Positions 35,377 to 44,255 of a stretch of 64,000 bases of DNA are shown here, in pieces (the stretch's first letter is position 1; each line of letters starts with the position of its first letter). The notes beneath the pieces are model-generated. The model saw nothing but the letters and a program-made list of their open reading frames with translations, made no database searches and had not been told where the DNA came from. The position numbers were made by a program, and so were the translations under genes. Source of the DNA: Deltaproteobacteria bacterium (GTDB taxonomy: Bacteria > Myxococcota_A > UBA796 > GCA-2862545); NCBI GenBank assembly GCA_007693595.1, contig REDI01000028.1, positions 115,669-179,668 of the forward strand, read 5' to 3'.

Positions 35377-35997
35377 ATGAACCTAATTCACACCATTCCC
35401 GCACTCGCCCTACTCCTGTCCACCACCATCCCGGTCGCCCAGGCCGGAGGCACCAGCGATGTCGCCATCGTCGAGACCGAGCTCCCCGCCCTCGGCGAGG
35501 TCCCACCCCCCGCGGCCGAAGAGCCTAGGGAACGCGACGGCCTCGACCGCACCAAGAAGTGGGCCCAAGGCGGACTGCACGTCGGCCTCAACGGCCCCCA
35601 CGCCATGGTCGGCGCCTCCGGCAGCCTCTCGAGCGACCGCCTCTACGTCGGCGCCGAGGCCGGACTCGGACTCAACGTGATCGCCGCGTCCAGCCGATAC
35701 GCACGGGCCGGCCTGAACGTCCCCATCGTGGTCGACAACGACACGCAAGTCCGCGTCCAGGGTATGGCCGGACGAAGGCGCTACAACCCGGGCATGGTGG
35801 AGCTCTTTGTCAGCGCCGTCAACCTCGACGAGGGGCCCGAGAGATTGGACGGCACCTCGTTTACCGCCACGTTCGAGGTCACCCACTGGACCTCGGAGCG
35901 CACGGGCGTCTCCTTCCGAGGTTCCATGGGTGCGGTCCGGTACAGCGATGACTCCTTCGTGCCCGAGCTCGGCCTCACGGCTGGCTTCTCGTTCTGA
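35377..35997 (+). CDS. Outer-membrane-barrel-like exported protein
   Basis: A 206-aa protein with a strong GGAGG six bases upstream and a signal peptide ending VAQA (residue 23). After an acidic/Pro linker the mature sequence alternates in 8-12-residue amphipathic strands (GGLHVGLNGPHAMVGASG; LYVGAEAGLGLNVIAA; RYARAGLNVPIVV) and ends in Phe (LTAGFSF), the usual C-terminal outer-membrane insertion signal. Probably a small beta-barrel of about eight strands; no specific family. It converges on the lysine-biosynthesis gene eight bases away. Confidence 0.65.
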   Translation: MNLIHTIPALALLLSTTIPVAQAGGTSDVAIVETELPALGEVPPPAAEEPRERDGLDRTKKWAQGGLHVGLNGPHAMVGASGSLSSDRLYVGAEAGLGLNVIAASSRYARAGLNVPIVVDNDTQVRVQGMAGRRRYNPGMVELFVSAVNLDEGPERLDGTSFTATFEVTHWTSERTGVSFRGSMGAVRYSDDSFVPELGLTAGFSF

Positions 35998-36005
35998 GTC
36001 CAAGC

Positions 36006-38585
36006 TCAGTCCTCGATCACGATCTCTTCGGCTGGGGCACGCAGGTTGTAGTGGCTCGACATGGCTCGACCGTAGGCGCCGGTCACGTCGATGAGCAAGA
36101 CGTCGCCGACCCGCGTCTCGGGCAGCGAGCGATCGCGGCCCAGCGTGTCGCCCGTCTCGCAGATCGGCCCCACCAGGGTGACCTTGCGCGCCGGGGGCTC
36201 GCCCAGACGGCTGAGGTTCACCACGTCGTGCCACGCCCCATACAGGGCCGGGCGCAACAGGCTGTTCATGCCCGTTCCGATGCCCACATAGTGCACCTCG
36301 CCCTTTTGCTTGGTCTGGGTCACAGGGGCGACGAGGACCCCCGCGCCGGCCACCAGATAGCGGCCTGGCTCGAGCCAGATCTCGTACTGCGGATGGGCTC
36401 GGCGGACCTCCGCCAAGCTGGCGTCGAGCGCAGCCAGGTCGAGCGGGGTATCACCCGGACGCTCAGGAACCCCGAGTCCTCCTCCGAGGTCGAGGGTGCG
36501 GACATCGGGGAGGTCGGAGGCGACCGCGATGAGCACCGCCGCGATCTCGGCCCAGTGCCCGACGGTCCGGATCCCGCTCCCAGCGTGGGCGTGCAAGCCT
36601 GTGATCCGCACGCCGTGGGCCTTGGCCAGCGCGGCGATCTCGGGGATCTGCTCCGCGGCGATCCCAAACTTGGAGCGGGATCCTGCGGTCCGAACATGCT
36701 CGTGGTGGCCTCGGGCATGTCCGGGGTCCACTCGGATCTGGATGGCTCGCCCGGCGAAGACCTCGGGCCAGAGCTGGAGTGGCTCCACGTTGTCGAGGGT
36801 GACCAAGACCCCCTGGGCGAAGGCTGCCTCGTACTCCTCGCGCGGCGCGAAGTTGGGAGTAAACAGGACCCGATCGGGCGATAGATCGGGGCAGGCGTGG
36901 AAGGCCCGCTCGATCTCTCCGGGCGATACGCACTCGAGGCCGACCCCGAGGGCGGTGAGGCGACGAAGGACCTCGGGGTGGGGGTTGGCCTTCATGGCGA
37001 ATAGCACCCGGTCGACGCTCTGCAGGGAGGTCAAGGCGCGAGCAGCGGACTCGAAGGTTGGGCCATGCAGCACATAGCGAGGCCCGAACCGCGCGAGCTC
37101 GCAGAGCGCCGGGGCCCGCTCAGACCACCACCGACGGGGCGAGGTCTGGCCCTGGGGTTGCTGGGCCTCGAACAGGGTCCGCCAGGAGGGCCCGAGGGCC
37201 GGATCGGGCGCGTCGTCGAAGAGCAGGGCGTGAAGGGTGACGACCAGCCGCTCTGCCTCGGCAGCGTCGATGACGAAGGTGAGGTTCAGATCGCTCGCGG
37301 CCTGGGAGATCAAGTGGATCCGCTGCTCCTCGAAGGCCTGGAGCGCGGGGCCCAGGCGATGGATGAGGCCGCGGATGCGACGGCCGACCAGACTGACCGA
37401 AGCACAACCCTCGACGGCGCGTGCCTGGCAGTGCTGCCCGAGATCGGCCAGCAAAGCATGGAGCACGCCCGGATCGACCGCGGTGTCGGAGGGGTCGAGG
37501 GTGACGGTGACGTTGGACTCGCTGGTCGAGACGAGGTCGACCGAGAGTCCGTGATGCCTGAAGCATGCGAACACGTCCGCGAGAAAGCCCACTTGCTGCC
37601 ACATCCCGACGGTGTCCATGCGGATGAGGGTGATGCCTCCACGAGCGCTGATGGCCGAGACCCTGGGTCCACCGTCGGAGACCTCGGAGGTGATCAGCGT
37701 ACCGGGTAGATCGGGGCGCTCGGTGCAGCGGATCTGGAGCGGGATCCGGTGACGGCGCACGGGTGGCAGGCAGCGGGGGTGGAGGACCTTCGCGCCCGTC
37801 GAGGCGATCTCTTGAGCCTCTTCGTAGCCCAGGCGAGCCAGGAGGCGGGCCTCGGGCACCTGGCGGGGATTCGCCGAGAACATGCCGGGCACATCGGTCC
37901 AGATCTCGCAGCGGGCCGCTCCGAGGCGAGCGGCGAAGAGGGCGGCCGAAGTGTCGGAGCCGCCACGGCCGAGCAGCACGGTCGCCCCCTGGGGGCTCCG
38001 CGCGATGAAGCCCTGGGTCACCACCACCGGCGCCATGGACGCGAGCCGGGACGCGAGAGAGGGGTCGTGATCATCGGAGACGCTCGCCTGAAGGAAGCGG
38101 CTCCGCTCGGGTCGGCCCGGCTCGGGGAGCGAGGTGAGCACGTCGCGCGCGTCGAGCCAATCGACCTGAAGGCCTTGGGCTCGCAGCCACGCCGCGCCGA
38201 GTCGGGTGCTGAGGAGCTCTCCCGCGCTCAGGATCCGCGCGTGCTGACGAGGGCTGACCTCTCCAAGCAAGGAGGCCCCGAGCAGCAAGCGCTCGAGGTC
38301 CGTGAGGTAAGGCTCCGCCACCTCGCGCAGATCCAGATCCATGCTCTGAGCGAATCGCTCGTGGATCTCAAGGATCTTGGCTAGGGCTGGCTCGTGCTCG
38401 CCTTTCGGCGCCCTGGCGACCGCCTCGACCAACAGGTTGCTGACGCCGGCGAGGGCCGAACACACGAGCAGGGGGCGCTCGCCCTCCTCGAGACAGCGAC
38501 GGGCTTGAGACAGGATGGTGCGCCAGCGCTCCAGACGAGAGACGCTGGTTCCTCCGAACTTGAGCACAACTCGAGGTGATGACAT
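36006..38585 (-). CDS. Bifunctional aspartokinase / diaminopimelate decarboxylase
   Basis: An 859-aa fusion. The N-terminal half (1-~460) is aspartokinase: VLKFGGTSVS, SAGELLSTRL, GRGGSDTSAA and a C-terminal ACT pair (GITLIRMDTVGM; VDLVSTSESNVTV). The C-terminal half (~470-859) is a PLP diaminopimelate decarboxylase: FAMKANPHPEVL with the Schiff-base Lys, HAHAGSGIRTVGHW, LDLGGGLGVPE and LEPGRYLVAGAG. It joins the first and last steps of lysine synthesis from aspartate; a similar LysAC fusion is known in Xanthomonas. ATG at 38585 has GGAGG four bases upstream. ACT domains imply feedback control, probably by lysine. Confidence 0.93.
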   Translation of the reverse strand: MSSPRVVLKFGGTSVSRLERWRTILSQARRCLEEGERPLLVCSALAGVSNLLVEAVARAPKGEHEPALAKILEIHERFAQSMDLDLREVAEPYLTDLERLLLGASLLGEVSPRQHARILSAGELLSTRLGAAWLRAQGLQVDWLDARDVLTSLPEPGRPERSRFLQASVSDDHDPSLASRLASMAPVVVTQGFIARSPQGATVLLGRGGSDTSAALFAARLGAARCEIWTDVPGMFSANPRQVPEARLLARLGYEEAQEIASTGAKVLHPRCLPPVRRHRIPLQIRCTERPDLPGTLITSEVSDGGPRVSAISARGGITLIRMDTVGMWQQVGFLADVFACFRHHGLSVDLVSTSESNVTVTLDPSDTAVDPGVLHALLADLGQHCQARAVEGCASVSLVGRRIRGLIHRLGPALQAFEEQRIHLISQAASDLNLTFVIDAAEAERLVVTLHALLFDDAPDPALGPSWRTLFEAQQPQGQTSPRRWWSERAPALCELARFGPRYVLHGPTFESAARALTSLQSVDRVLFAMKANPHPEVLRRLTALGVGLECVSPGEIERAFHACPDLSPDRVLFTPNFAPREEYEAAFAQGVLVTLDNVEPLQLWPEVFAGRAIQIRVDPGHARGHHEHVRTAGSRSKFGIAAEQIPEIAALAKAHGVRITGLHAHAGSGIRTVGHWAEIAAVLIAVASDLPDVRTLDLGGGLGVPERPGDTPLDLAALDASLAEVRRAHPQYEIWLEPGRYLVAGAGVLVAPVTQTKQKGEVHYVGIGTGMNSLLRPALYGAWHDVVNLSRLGEPPARKVTLVGPICETGDTLGRDRSLPETRVGDVLLIDVTGAYGRAMSSHYNLRAPAEEIVIED

Positions 38586-38725
38586 CGATCCTCCAGGTCG
38601 GGCAATCTGGCACGCTGGGCCCCAGCGCGCACCCACTCTTCGACGAGCCCGTCGACCAAGGAGCGTACTTGCTGGCGAAGGCCGGCCTGTGTGTGCTACG
38701 CACGCCCGCCTGCCTTGAGGAAGCC

Positions 38726-41185
38726 ATGCCCCGATCCCTCCACGCCCTGCTCCGAGCCCTCCTGGTGATTCTCCTGCTCGCGGGGCTGACCTCAGACTCC
38801 GCGCGCGCCGCCTGCGAAGATCCGCGAACAGGCCACCCTTCGATGAGCGAGCAGGTCGACGCATGGTTCGGTTCGTGGATCGTCGAACCCATCGCCAGCG
38901 TCCTGTTCTTCGACCTCGTCTTCTGGGACAACACCCTGCCCATGGGCGCGCGGCCCCCCGAGCCGTCCGTCGGCGACCTGACCCCCGAGGCCCGCGAGGC
39001 CAAGCTCCAGACGGAGCTGGAGCGCCGAGGCGAAGAGCTCATGCGCTACGAAGAGGGCGAAGGCTACGTCTACCGCTGCCGCTTCCCCGCCCGCCTGCGC
39101 GACGTCGTGCCCGTCATCGACGAGGGCGCGACCCTCAAGCAAGGCATCCTCAAGCTCCGTCTGGTCGAGCGCGATGGCGCCCTGTACGGCGTGTGGGACG
39201 AGCGGCGGGTCAGCGCCGCAGCCCTCGGGCTCGGCTCCGGCGATCCCGACGCCGAGAAGCCTCGAGTCGGAAAGATCGAGGGCGAAGACGGCCCCATTCG
39301 CCAGATCCAGCTCAGCACCCTGGCCCCCTTCCCGGTGCGGGTCGACACCTCGCGCGGCCAGATCCTCGCTGGCGAGATCGAGCTCGATTGGGATCTCGTC
39401 CCGATCCAAGCCGGCCAGCGGGTCCGCTGGATGGGCGAGGTCTACGACGTGGCGGCCGCCGAGGGCAACCGGCTCTCACTCCGCTCCATCGAAGACGAGG
39501 TCGAGACCACCGCCTTGTCCAACCCGCACGACATCTCGCTTCCCCTGGTCGTGATCTGGCTGGTACTCGGGGCGATCTTCTTCACCTTCCGCTTCGGCTT
39601 CATCAACATCCGAGCCTTCGGCCACGCCCTGGCCGTCGTCTCGGGCAAGTACACCAAAGAGGACGATCCGGGCGAGGTCAGCAGCTTCCAGGCGCTCTCC
39701 TCCGCCCTGTCGGCCACGGTCGGGCTGGGCAACATCGCGGGCGTCGCGGTCGCGGTCGCGGCGGGCGGACCGGGTGCTGTGGTGTGGATGGTCATCGCCG
39801 CCTTCTTCGGCATGTCCTCGAAGTTCACCGAGGTGACCTTGGGGCAGATCTATCGCAAGATCCGCCCCGATGGCACGGTCTCGGGCGGTCCGATGCACTA
39901 CCTCTCGACGGGGCTCAGCGAGCTTGGCATGGGCAAGCTGGGCATGGTCCTGGCCGTGGCCTTCTCGGTCATGTGCATCGGCGGCAGCCTGGGCGGCGGC
40001 AACATGTTCCAGGGCAATCAATCCTTCCAAGCGCTGGCCGACGTGGTCCCCGTGCTCAAGCCTCGCGCCGAGACCGAGGTCATCTTCGACCGCATGCAGG
40101 GGGCCGAGGGCGAGATCCTCATCCCCGCACGCACCGCGGTCGCCGTCCCCGGAGGCCCGACCTACCTCGTGCCCGAAGAGGTGGTCCTGACCGCCGACGC
40201 CACCTCGAGCCCCGCGATCCCGGTCCGGGCGCTGCGCGGTGGCCCCAGCGCCAACATCGAGGCGGAGCGCATCACCCAGATCGCCGGCCAGGCGGATGTG
40301 ATGGGGCGGATCGTCCCCAACGACCTCGACGACAAGCTCCTGGTCCGCAACCCCTCCCCGGCCGAGGGAGGGGCGACCTATGGACTCTTCTACGGGCTCG
40401 TCCTCACCTTCTTCGTCGGCCTCGTGATCGTCGGTGGCATCAAACGAATCGGCGCGACCGCAGGCTTTATCGTGCCGATCATGGGGGTGGTCTACGTGCT
40501 GGCTGGGGTCTACATCATCCTCTATCAGGGCGTCGTCGATGCAGGTGCCCTCGGCACGGCCTTCACGACGCTGCTTCACTCGGCCTTCACTCTTGAAGCC
40601 GGTTTCGGCGGCCTCATCGGCGTGCTGATGACCGGCTTTCAGCGCGCCTCCTTCTCCAACGAGGCCGGGGTGGGCTCCGCCTCGATCGCCCACTCCGCCG
40701 CCGCCACCCCCGAGCCCGTGAGCGAGGGCATCGTCGCCCTGCTGGAGCCCTCCATCGACACCATCATCGTCTGTACCATCACGGGCCTGGTGGTCGTCAC
40801 GACCGACGCCTACCTCATCGATGGCGTCGACGGAATCAGCATGACTTCAGCCGCCTTCGAGTCCGGGGGGCTGCCCGGCGCCCGCTACGTGCTCGCCGCA
40901 GCAGTCGTCCTATTCGCCTTCTCCACCATGATCTCGTGGAGCTACTACGGCGAGCGCGCCGCGACCTGGATGCTGGGCCCCAACGCGAGCATCCCCTACA
41001 AGGCGCTCTTCTTGCTCTGTGCGGTGATCGGGCCCGTAATAACCTTGGGCAACGTCATCGAGTTCAGCGATCTGATGGTGCTCGGCATGGCCTTCCCCAA
41101 CATTCTGGGTCTCTACCTGCTCTCGGGCAAGGTCTCGGGGGCTCTCAAGACCTACCTGGCTAAGCTCAAGGCGGGCCAACTCTAG
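38726..41185 (+). CDS. Alanine:cation symporter (AGCS family) enlarged by two soluble domains
   Basis: An 819-aa protein against ~450-530 for the family. The start at 38726 has GAGG upstream and a cleavable signal peptide (LLVILLLAGLTSDSARA). The core AGCS sequence is clear: SSFQALSSALSATVGLGNIAGVAV (in parts), GGPGAVVWM, KFTEVTLG, GGPMHYL, and FSNEAGVGSASIAHSAA. Two extra parts interrupt it. Residues ~75-265 form a beta-rich domain before the first core helix; residues ~435-545 form a second insertion whose pattern (LIPARTAVAVPGG, IPVRALRGGPSANIEAERI, VRNPSPAEGG) strongly recalls Baseplate_J. Both would face one side of the membrane. Transports alanine or glycine with Na+. Divergent from the lysine gene. 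Confidence 0.88.
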   Translation: MPRSLHALLRALLVILLLAGLTSDSARAACEDPRTGHPSMSEQVDAWFGSWIVEPIASVLFFDLVFWDNTLPMGARPPEPSVGDLTPEAREAKLQTELERRGEELMRYEEGEGYVYRCRFPARLRDVVPVIDEGATLKQGILKLRLVERDGALYGVWDERRVSAAALGLGSGDPDAEKPRVGKIEGEDGPIRQIQLSTLAPFPVRVDTSRGQILAGEIELDWDLVPIQAGQRVRWMGEVYDVAAAEGNRLSLRSIEDEVETTALSNPHDISLPLVVIWLVLGAIFFTFRFGFINIRAFGHALAVVSGKYTKEDDPGEVSSFQALSSALSATVGLGNIAGVAVAVAAGGPGAVVWMVIAAFFGMSSKFTEVTLGQIYRKIRPDGTVSGGPMHYLSTGLSELGMGKLGMVLAVAFSVMCIGGSLGGGNMFQGNQSFQALADVVPVLKPRAETEVIFDRMQGAEGEILIPARTAVAVPGGPTYLVPEEVVLTADATSSPAIPVRALRGGPSANIEAERITQIAGQADVMGRIVPNDLDDKLLVRNPSPAEGGATYGLFYGLVLTFFVGLVIVGGIKRIGATAGFIVPIMGVVYVLAGVYIILYQGVVDAGALGTAFTTLLHSAFTLEAGFGGLIGVLMTGFQRASFSNEAGVGSASIAHSAAATPEPVSEGIVALLEPSIDTIIVCTITGLVVVTTDAYLIDGVDGISMTSAAFESGGLPGARYVLAAAVVLFAFSTMISWSYYGERAATWMLGPNASIPYKALFLLCAVIGPVITLGNVIEFSDLMVLGMAFPNILGLYLLSGKVSGALKTYLAKLKAGQL

Positions 41186-41188
41186 CGC

Positions 41189-42163
41189 TTAGAGGTGTCG
41201 GAGCAGGAAGGCGGCGGCCGACTCCTCGTCGTCGGGCTCGATGTCTACCTTGGGGATGTAGGCGTGCACTTCGAGATCGGCCTCGACCGCGTACTCCATG
41301 ACCGTCCGCGCGTGGAAGGGGTGATGGAAGAGGGCCCCCGCGGAGACCGGGAAGGTGGCGTTGTCCCACTCTTGGTGGATCCAGACGGGCGGGTCATCAG
41401 AGCTCATCCACTCGAGCATGTCGACCTCGAGGCGGTAGGCCTCGATCTCGGCGCTGAAGAGATCGTCGGCGTCGGTGATCCCGTAGAAGTTCAACAAGCG
41501 CTGGCTCAGACCAAAGCCCTCGGCCGTCTGGAAGAGGTCGAGGTCGAAAGGCTCGAAGATCTCGTCGGTCCAGCGGGGAAGGTCGTAGGTGGCCTGGGTC
41601 TCCCAGAGGGCCACGGCCGAGACGCGGGTGGACTGCTGGGCGATGAGATCGTCGCTGCCGGGGTCGGCGAGGTCCTCTCGAGTGCCGAGCCACAAGCTGG
41701 TGCCAGCCCCCGCCGAGGTGCCTGCCAGCGCCACCCGGTTGGGATTGATGTGGAAGTCGTCGGCGTGGTGACGGAGGTACTGCAAGGCGCGCTGGCTGTC
41801 GGAGAGGCACTTGATCACGCCCTCGGTGTCGATGTCGGGATCGAGCAAGCGGTACTCGATGGTCGCGACCGCGACGCCCTCTGCGGTCAGATCCTGGATG
41901 AGCTCGGGGTAGTCGTCGTAGAGCTCGGTGCGTTCGCCCCCCTGAAAGCCTCCGCCGTGGATGTAGATCACGAGCGGGGTGGGCTCGTCGGCGTCGGGGA
42001 AGTGGGCGAGGTCGAAGTCGTTTCGCCCTTGGTCGGCATAGCTGAGATCCGCGGCGAAGCGCACCCCCTCTGCGCGAAGCTCGACGGGTGGATCGGAGTA
42101 GGTGAGCTCCATGCCCACTGAGGAGCAGGCACCGAGAGAGAGCAAGGCGAGGATCGTGCGCAC
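41189..42163 (-). CDS. Alpha/beta-hydrolase (carboxylesterase) lipoprotein
   Basis: A 324-aa protein from GTG with GGAGG four bases upstream. The lipoprotein signal ends LSLGAC (Cys13). Hormone-sensitive-lipase/carboxylesterase motifs: oxyanion HGGGF (69-73), nucleophile GTSAGAG (Ser150), and a His-rich C-terminal stretch (LFHHPFHA) that may supply the catalytic His. Likely an envelope-bound esterase. It is the last gene after the TonB receptor (43-base gap), so it may process the transported compound (inference). Converges on the symporter gene with three bases between. Confidence 0.8.
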   Translation of the reverse strand: MRTILALLSLGACSSVGMELTYSDPPVELRAEGVRFAADLSYADQGRNDFDLAHFPDADEPTPLVIYIHGGGFQGGERTELYDDYPELIQDLTAEGVAVATIEYRLLDPDIDTEGVIKCLSDSQRALQYLRHHADDFHINPNRVALAGTSAGAGTSLWLGTREDLADPGSDDLIAQQSTRVSAVALWETQATYDLPRWTDEIFEPFDLDLFQTAEGFGLSQRLLNFYGITDADDLFSAEIEAYRLEVDMLEWMSSDDPPVWIHQEWDNATFPVSAGALFHHPFHARTVMEYAVEADLEVHAYIPKVDIEPDDEESAAAFLLRHL

Positions 42164-42206
42164 AAGGCCTCCATGACGAGATTCTCCAACCTACCTCGCT
42201 GGGTGA

Positions 42207-44255
42207 CTACCTGCGAGCCCTCACCCCGATCCAGGGGATGAGGGGCAGGTCTCGGATGGTGACGGGCTGGGGAGGGGTGACCGCGCCGGTGAGCGGGTCG
42301 ACCTCACCGCCGCTCAGGGTCGCGTTGAGGTGTCCGAAGGGTACGATCAGGTCGGTATAGATCGAGAGGTCCACCGTGCCCGCCACCGCGATCTGGCGCT
42401 CTCCTCGCAGGCCCAGACGACCCCGAGGGCCCAGTCGGCGACGCTCCCCGTACCGGGGCAGGAAGATCACCTCTTGCTCCCGGACCTCCCAGTCTAGAGG
42501 GATCTGGGCGAGGCCACTCCGGAGCAAGATCGAGGCTCCGAGCTCGAAGGGGATGCGCCCCGGCGTCGTGAGCCCCGCCTGGGCCGTGAGGGACCAGGGC
42601 ACCGCCCAGCCGGTCTCAAGGCGATCCCCGTCGAAGGGGGCGAAGGGCCCACCCCGCTCGACCCGCTGGAGCCCGCCTCCGACGACCAGATAGCGATCCT
42701 TAGCACGCGAGATCACCCGGAGGTCCACCCCGTGCGCCCTACCGGAGCCCAGGGGCTCCGTTGGCTGTGCCGGGCCCGCCCACACTGGGAGCCGATCGAG
42801 CCAACGGGACCAGGCATCGAGGCGCAACGCGCTCCCCTCGCCCACCCCTTGCTGCAAGCTCAGGTCCGCCTGTGCGACGCGCGCCGGGGTGAGCGGCCCT
42901 GCGCCGGGTCCGACGAGAGCGAGTGGATCCCGCGCCCAGGCGTGGAGCAAGGCGCCCTGGGCCTGCACGAGCGTCGCCTTGGGTCCCTCGTAGCGAAGCG
43001 CCAGCCTCGGCTCGGGCAAGAGATGGGCCTCCTGTGCCTCGCGAAGGGAGGTCAACCGGGCGCCAGGCCGTGCCTCGACCCGCCCGACCCGAACGGGAGC
43101 CTCGATCCACCCGCTCAGCTCTCCCCACCTCCGCGTGCCGCGCGCATCGACCGTCGGAGGATCCATCCGGCGCCAAGGTACCGGGAGCGAGGGCGGTGCC
43201 GTCCGAGGGTCTTGGTAGCGCCCTTGCGCCTGTAGTCGGAAGTGCGCGACCTCGGCCCCGAACCGAAGCCCCACCGGACCATCCGGCGCCACCACCCCGT
43301 CGAGCCGCGCCGCCACCCGATCCCGAACGTCCCGCCGACGATCCTCGGCGGCGAGGTCCACCCGCTGGAGCTCCCGCGTCCAGGCGACCAGGTGCCGAAG
43401 GCGGAGCTGCTCACCCAGCTCGGCGTGGTGATGGGCGCTCAGCAGCAACGCCCCCACCCGATCTTGAGGTAGTAGGTCCATGCCCGAGGGCGGCTCATCG
43501 CTCCGAAAGAGACTCTCGCCTGCGATCGCCGTGACGAGCACCGCATGGTCCGGATGGGGCTGGAGCTGGACCCGCGCCGCGAGATCCTGGACTCGGATGG
43601 TCTGCTCGGGCATGGCGTCGACGCGGGAGAGGGCCCAGAGCGAGGGTTCGAGCAAGGTTCGGCGTGCCGCGACCCACAAGCCGTTCCCTCGGCCCTTCGG
43701 ACCCAGCGGGGCCGAGACGAGAGCCCGGCCCAGGTACGGTCCGAGCTCGGCGCTCAGCTCCGTGAGGTCGTCGGAGGGCCTGAGCAGCGTCGCGTGGACC
43801 GCGCCTCCCAGGCTACCCTGCACTTCGGCGGGCTGAGCGCCCGCGTGCAGCACGAGGTGGTCGAGGAGCGAGGTATCGATCTGAGAGAGGATCCCCCCCG
43901 AGGACCTGGGGGATGGAAGCGGCACCCCGTCGACGACCCACAGGGTCTCGGCGGGCCCTCCACCGCGGACGGATAAGGCTGTCGTGCGCAGGTTCGCGGC
44001 GTGAACCCCTGGAAGCGCCTGGAGCGCCCTCGCAGGATCCGCCGCCGCTCCCGGGAGTCGCTCGAGATCGCCTCCACTCATCCGGTAGGCGCCGACGGGA
44101 TCCTCGGTCTCGATCGGGCGGGAGCTCGGCCGACGATTCCACGGCAGGTTCGCGCTCACCTCGATGGTCTCGCCCTCGTCGCGCTGCTCCGCCAGAGGCT
44201 CGGCTCGAGCAGACCCCGACGCGAGGACCGCCAAGGCGGCCAACGTCGAGCTCAC
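42207..44255 (-). CDS. TonB-dependent receptor
   Basis: A 682-aa outer-membrane receptor. The GTG at 44255 overlaps the upstream stop (GTGA) and starts a signal peptide ending SARA. The plug contains ALQALPGVHAAN, LSVRGGGPAETLWVVDGVPLPSP, LSQIDTSLLDHLVLHAGAQPAEVQGSLGGAVHA (in parts), the typical self-closing loop order. The remaining ~480 residues are a beta-barrel with many Arg and Leu, ending WIGVRARR rather than Phe. The substrate is unknown. In one operon with an exported protein before it and an esterase lipoprotein after it. Confidence 0.85.
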   Translation of the reverse strand: MSSTLAALAVLASGSARAEPLAEQRDEGETIEVSANLPWNRRPSSRPIETEDPVGAYRMSGGDLERLPGAAADPARALQALPGVHAANLRTTALSVRGGGPAETLWVVDGVPLPSPRSSGGILSQIDTSLLDHLVLHAGAQPAEVQGSLGGAVHATLLRPSDDLTELSAELGPYLGRALVSAPLGPKGRGNGLWVAARRTLLEPSLWALSRVDAMPEQTIRVQDLAARVQLQPHPDHAVLVTAIAGESLFRSDEPPSGMDLLPQDRVGALLLSAHHHAELGEQLRLRHLVAWTRELQRVDLAAEDRRRDVRDRVAARLDGVVAPDGPVGLRFGAEVAHFRLQAQGRYQDPRTAPPSLPVPWRRMDPPTVDARGTRRWGELSGWIEAPVRVGRVEARPGARLTSLREAQEAHLLPEPRLALRYEGPKATLVQAQGALLHAWARDPLALVGPGAGPLTPARVAQADLSLQQGVGEGSALRLDAWSRWLDRLPVWAGPAQPTEPLGSGRAHGVDLRVISRAKDRYLVVGGGLQRVERGGPFAPFDGDRLETGWAVPWSLTAQAGLTTPGRIPFELGASILLRSGLAQIPLDWEVREQEVIFLPRYGERRRLGPRGRLGLRGERQIAVAGTVDLSIYTDLIVPFGHLNATLSGGEVDPLTGAVTPPQPVTIRDLPLIPWIGVRARR

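Noticed and set aside
39476..40693. Long antisense frame in the symporter gene
   Set aside because: Shadow of the AGCS gene; rich in His/Arg/Gly without structure.
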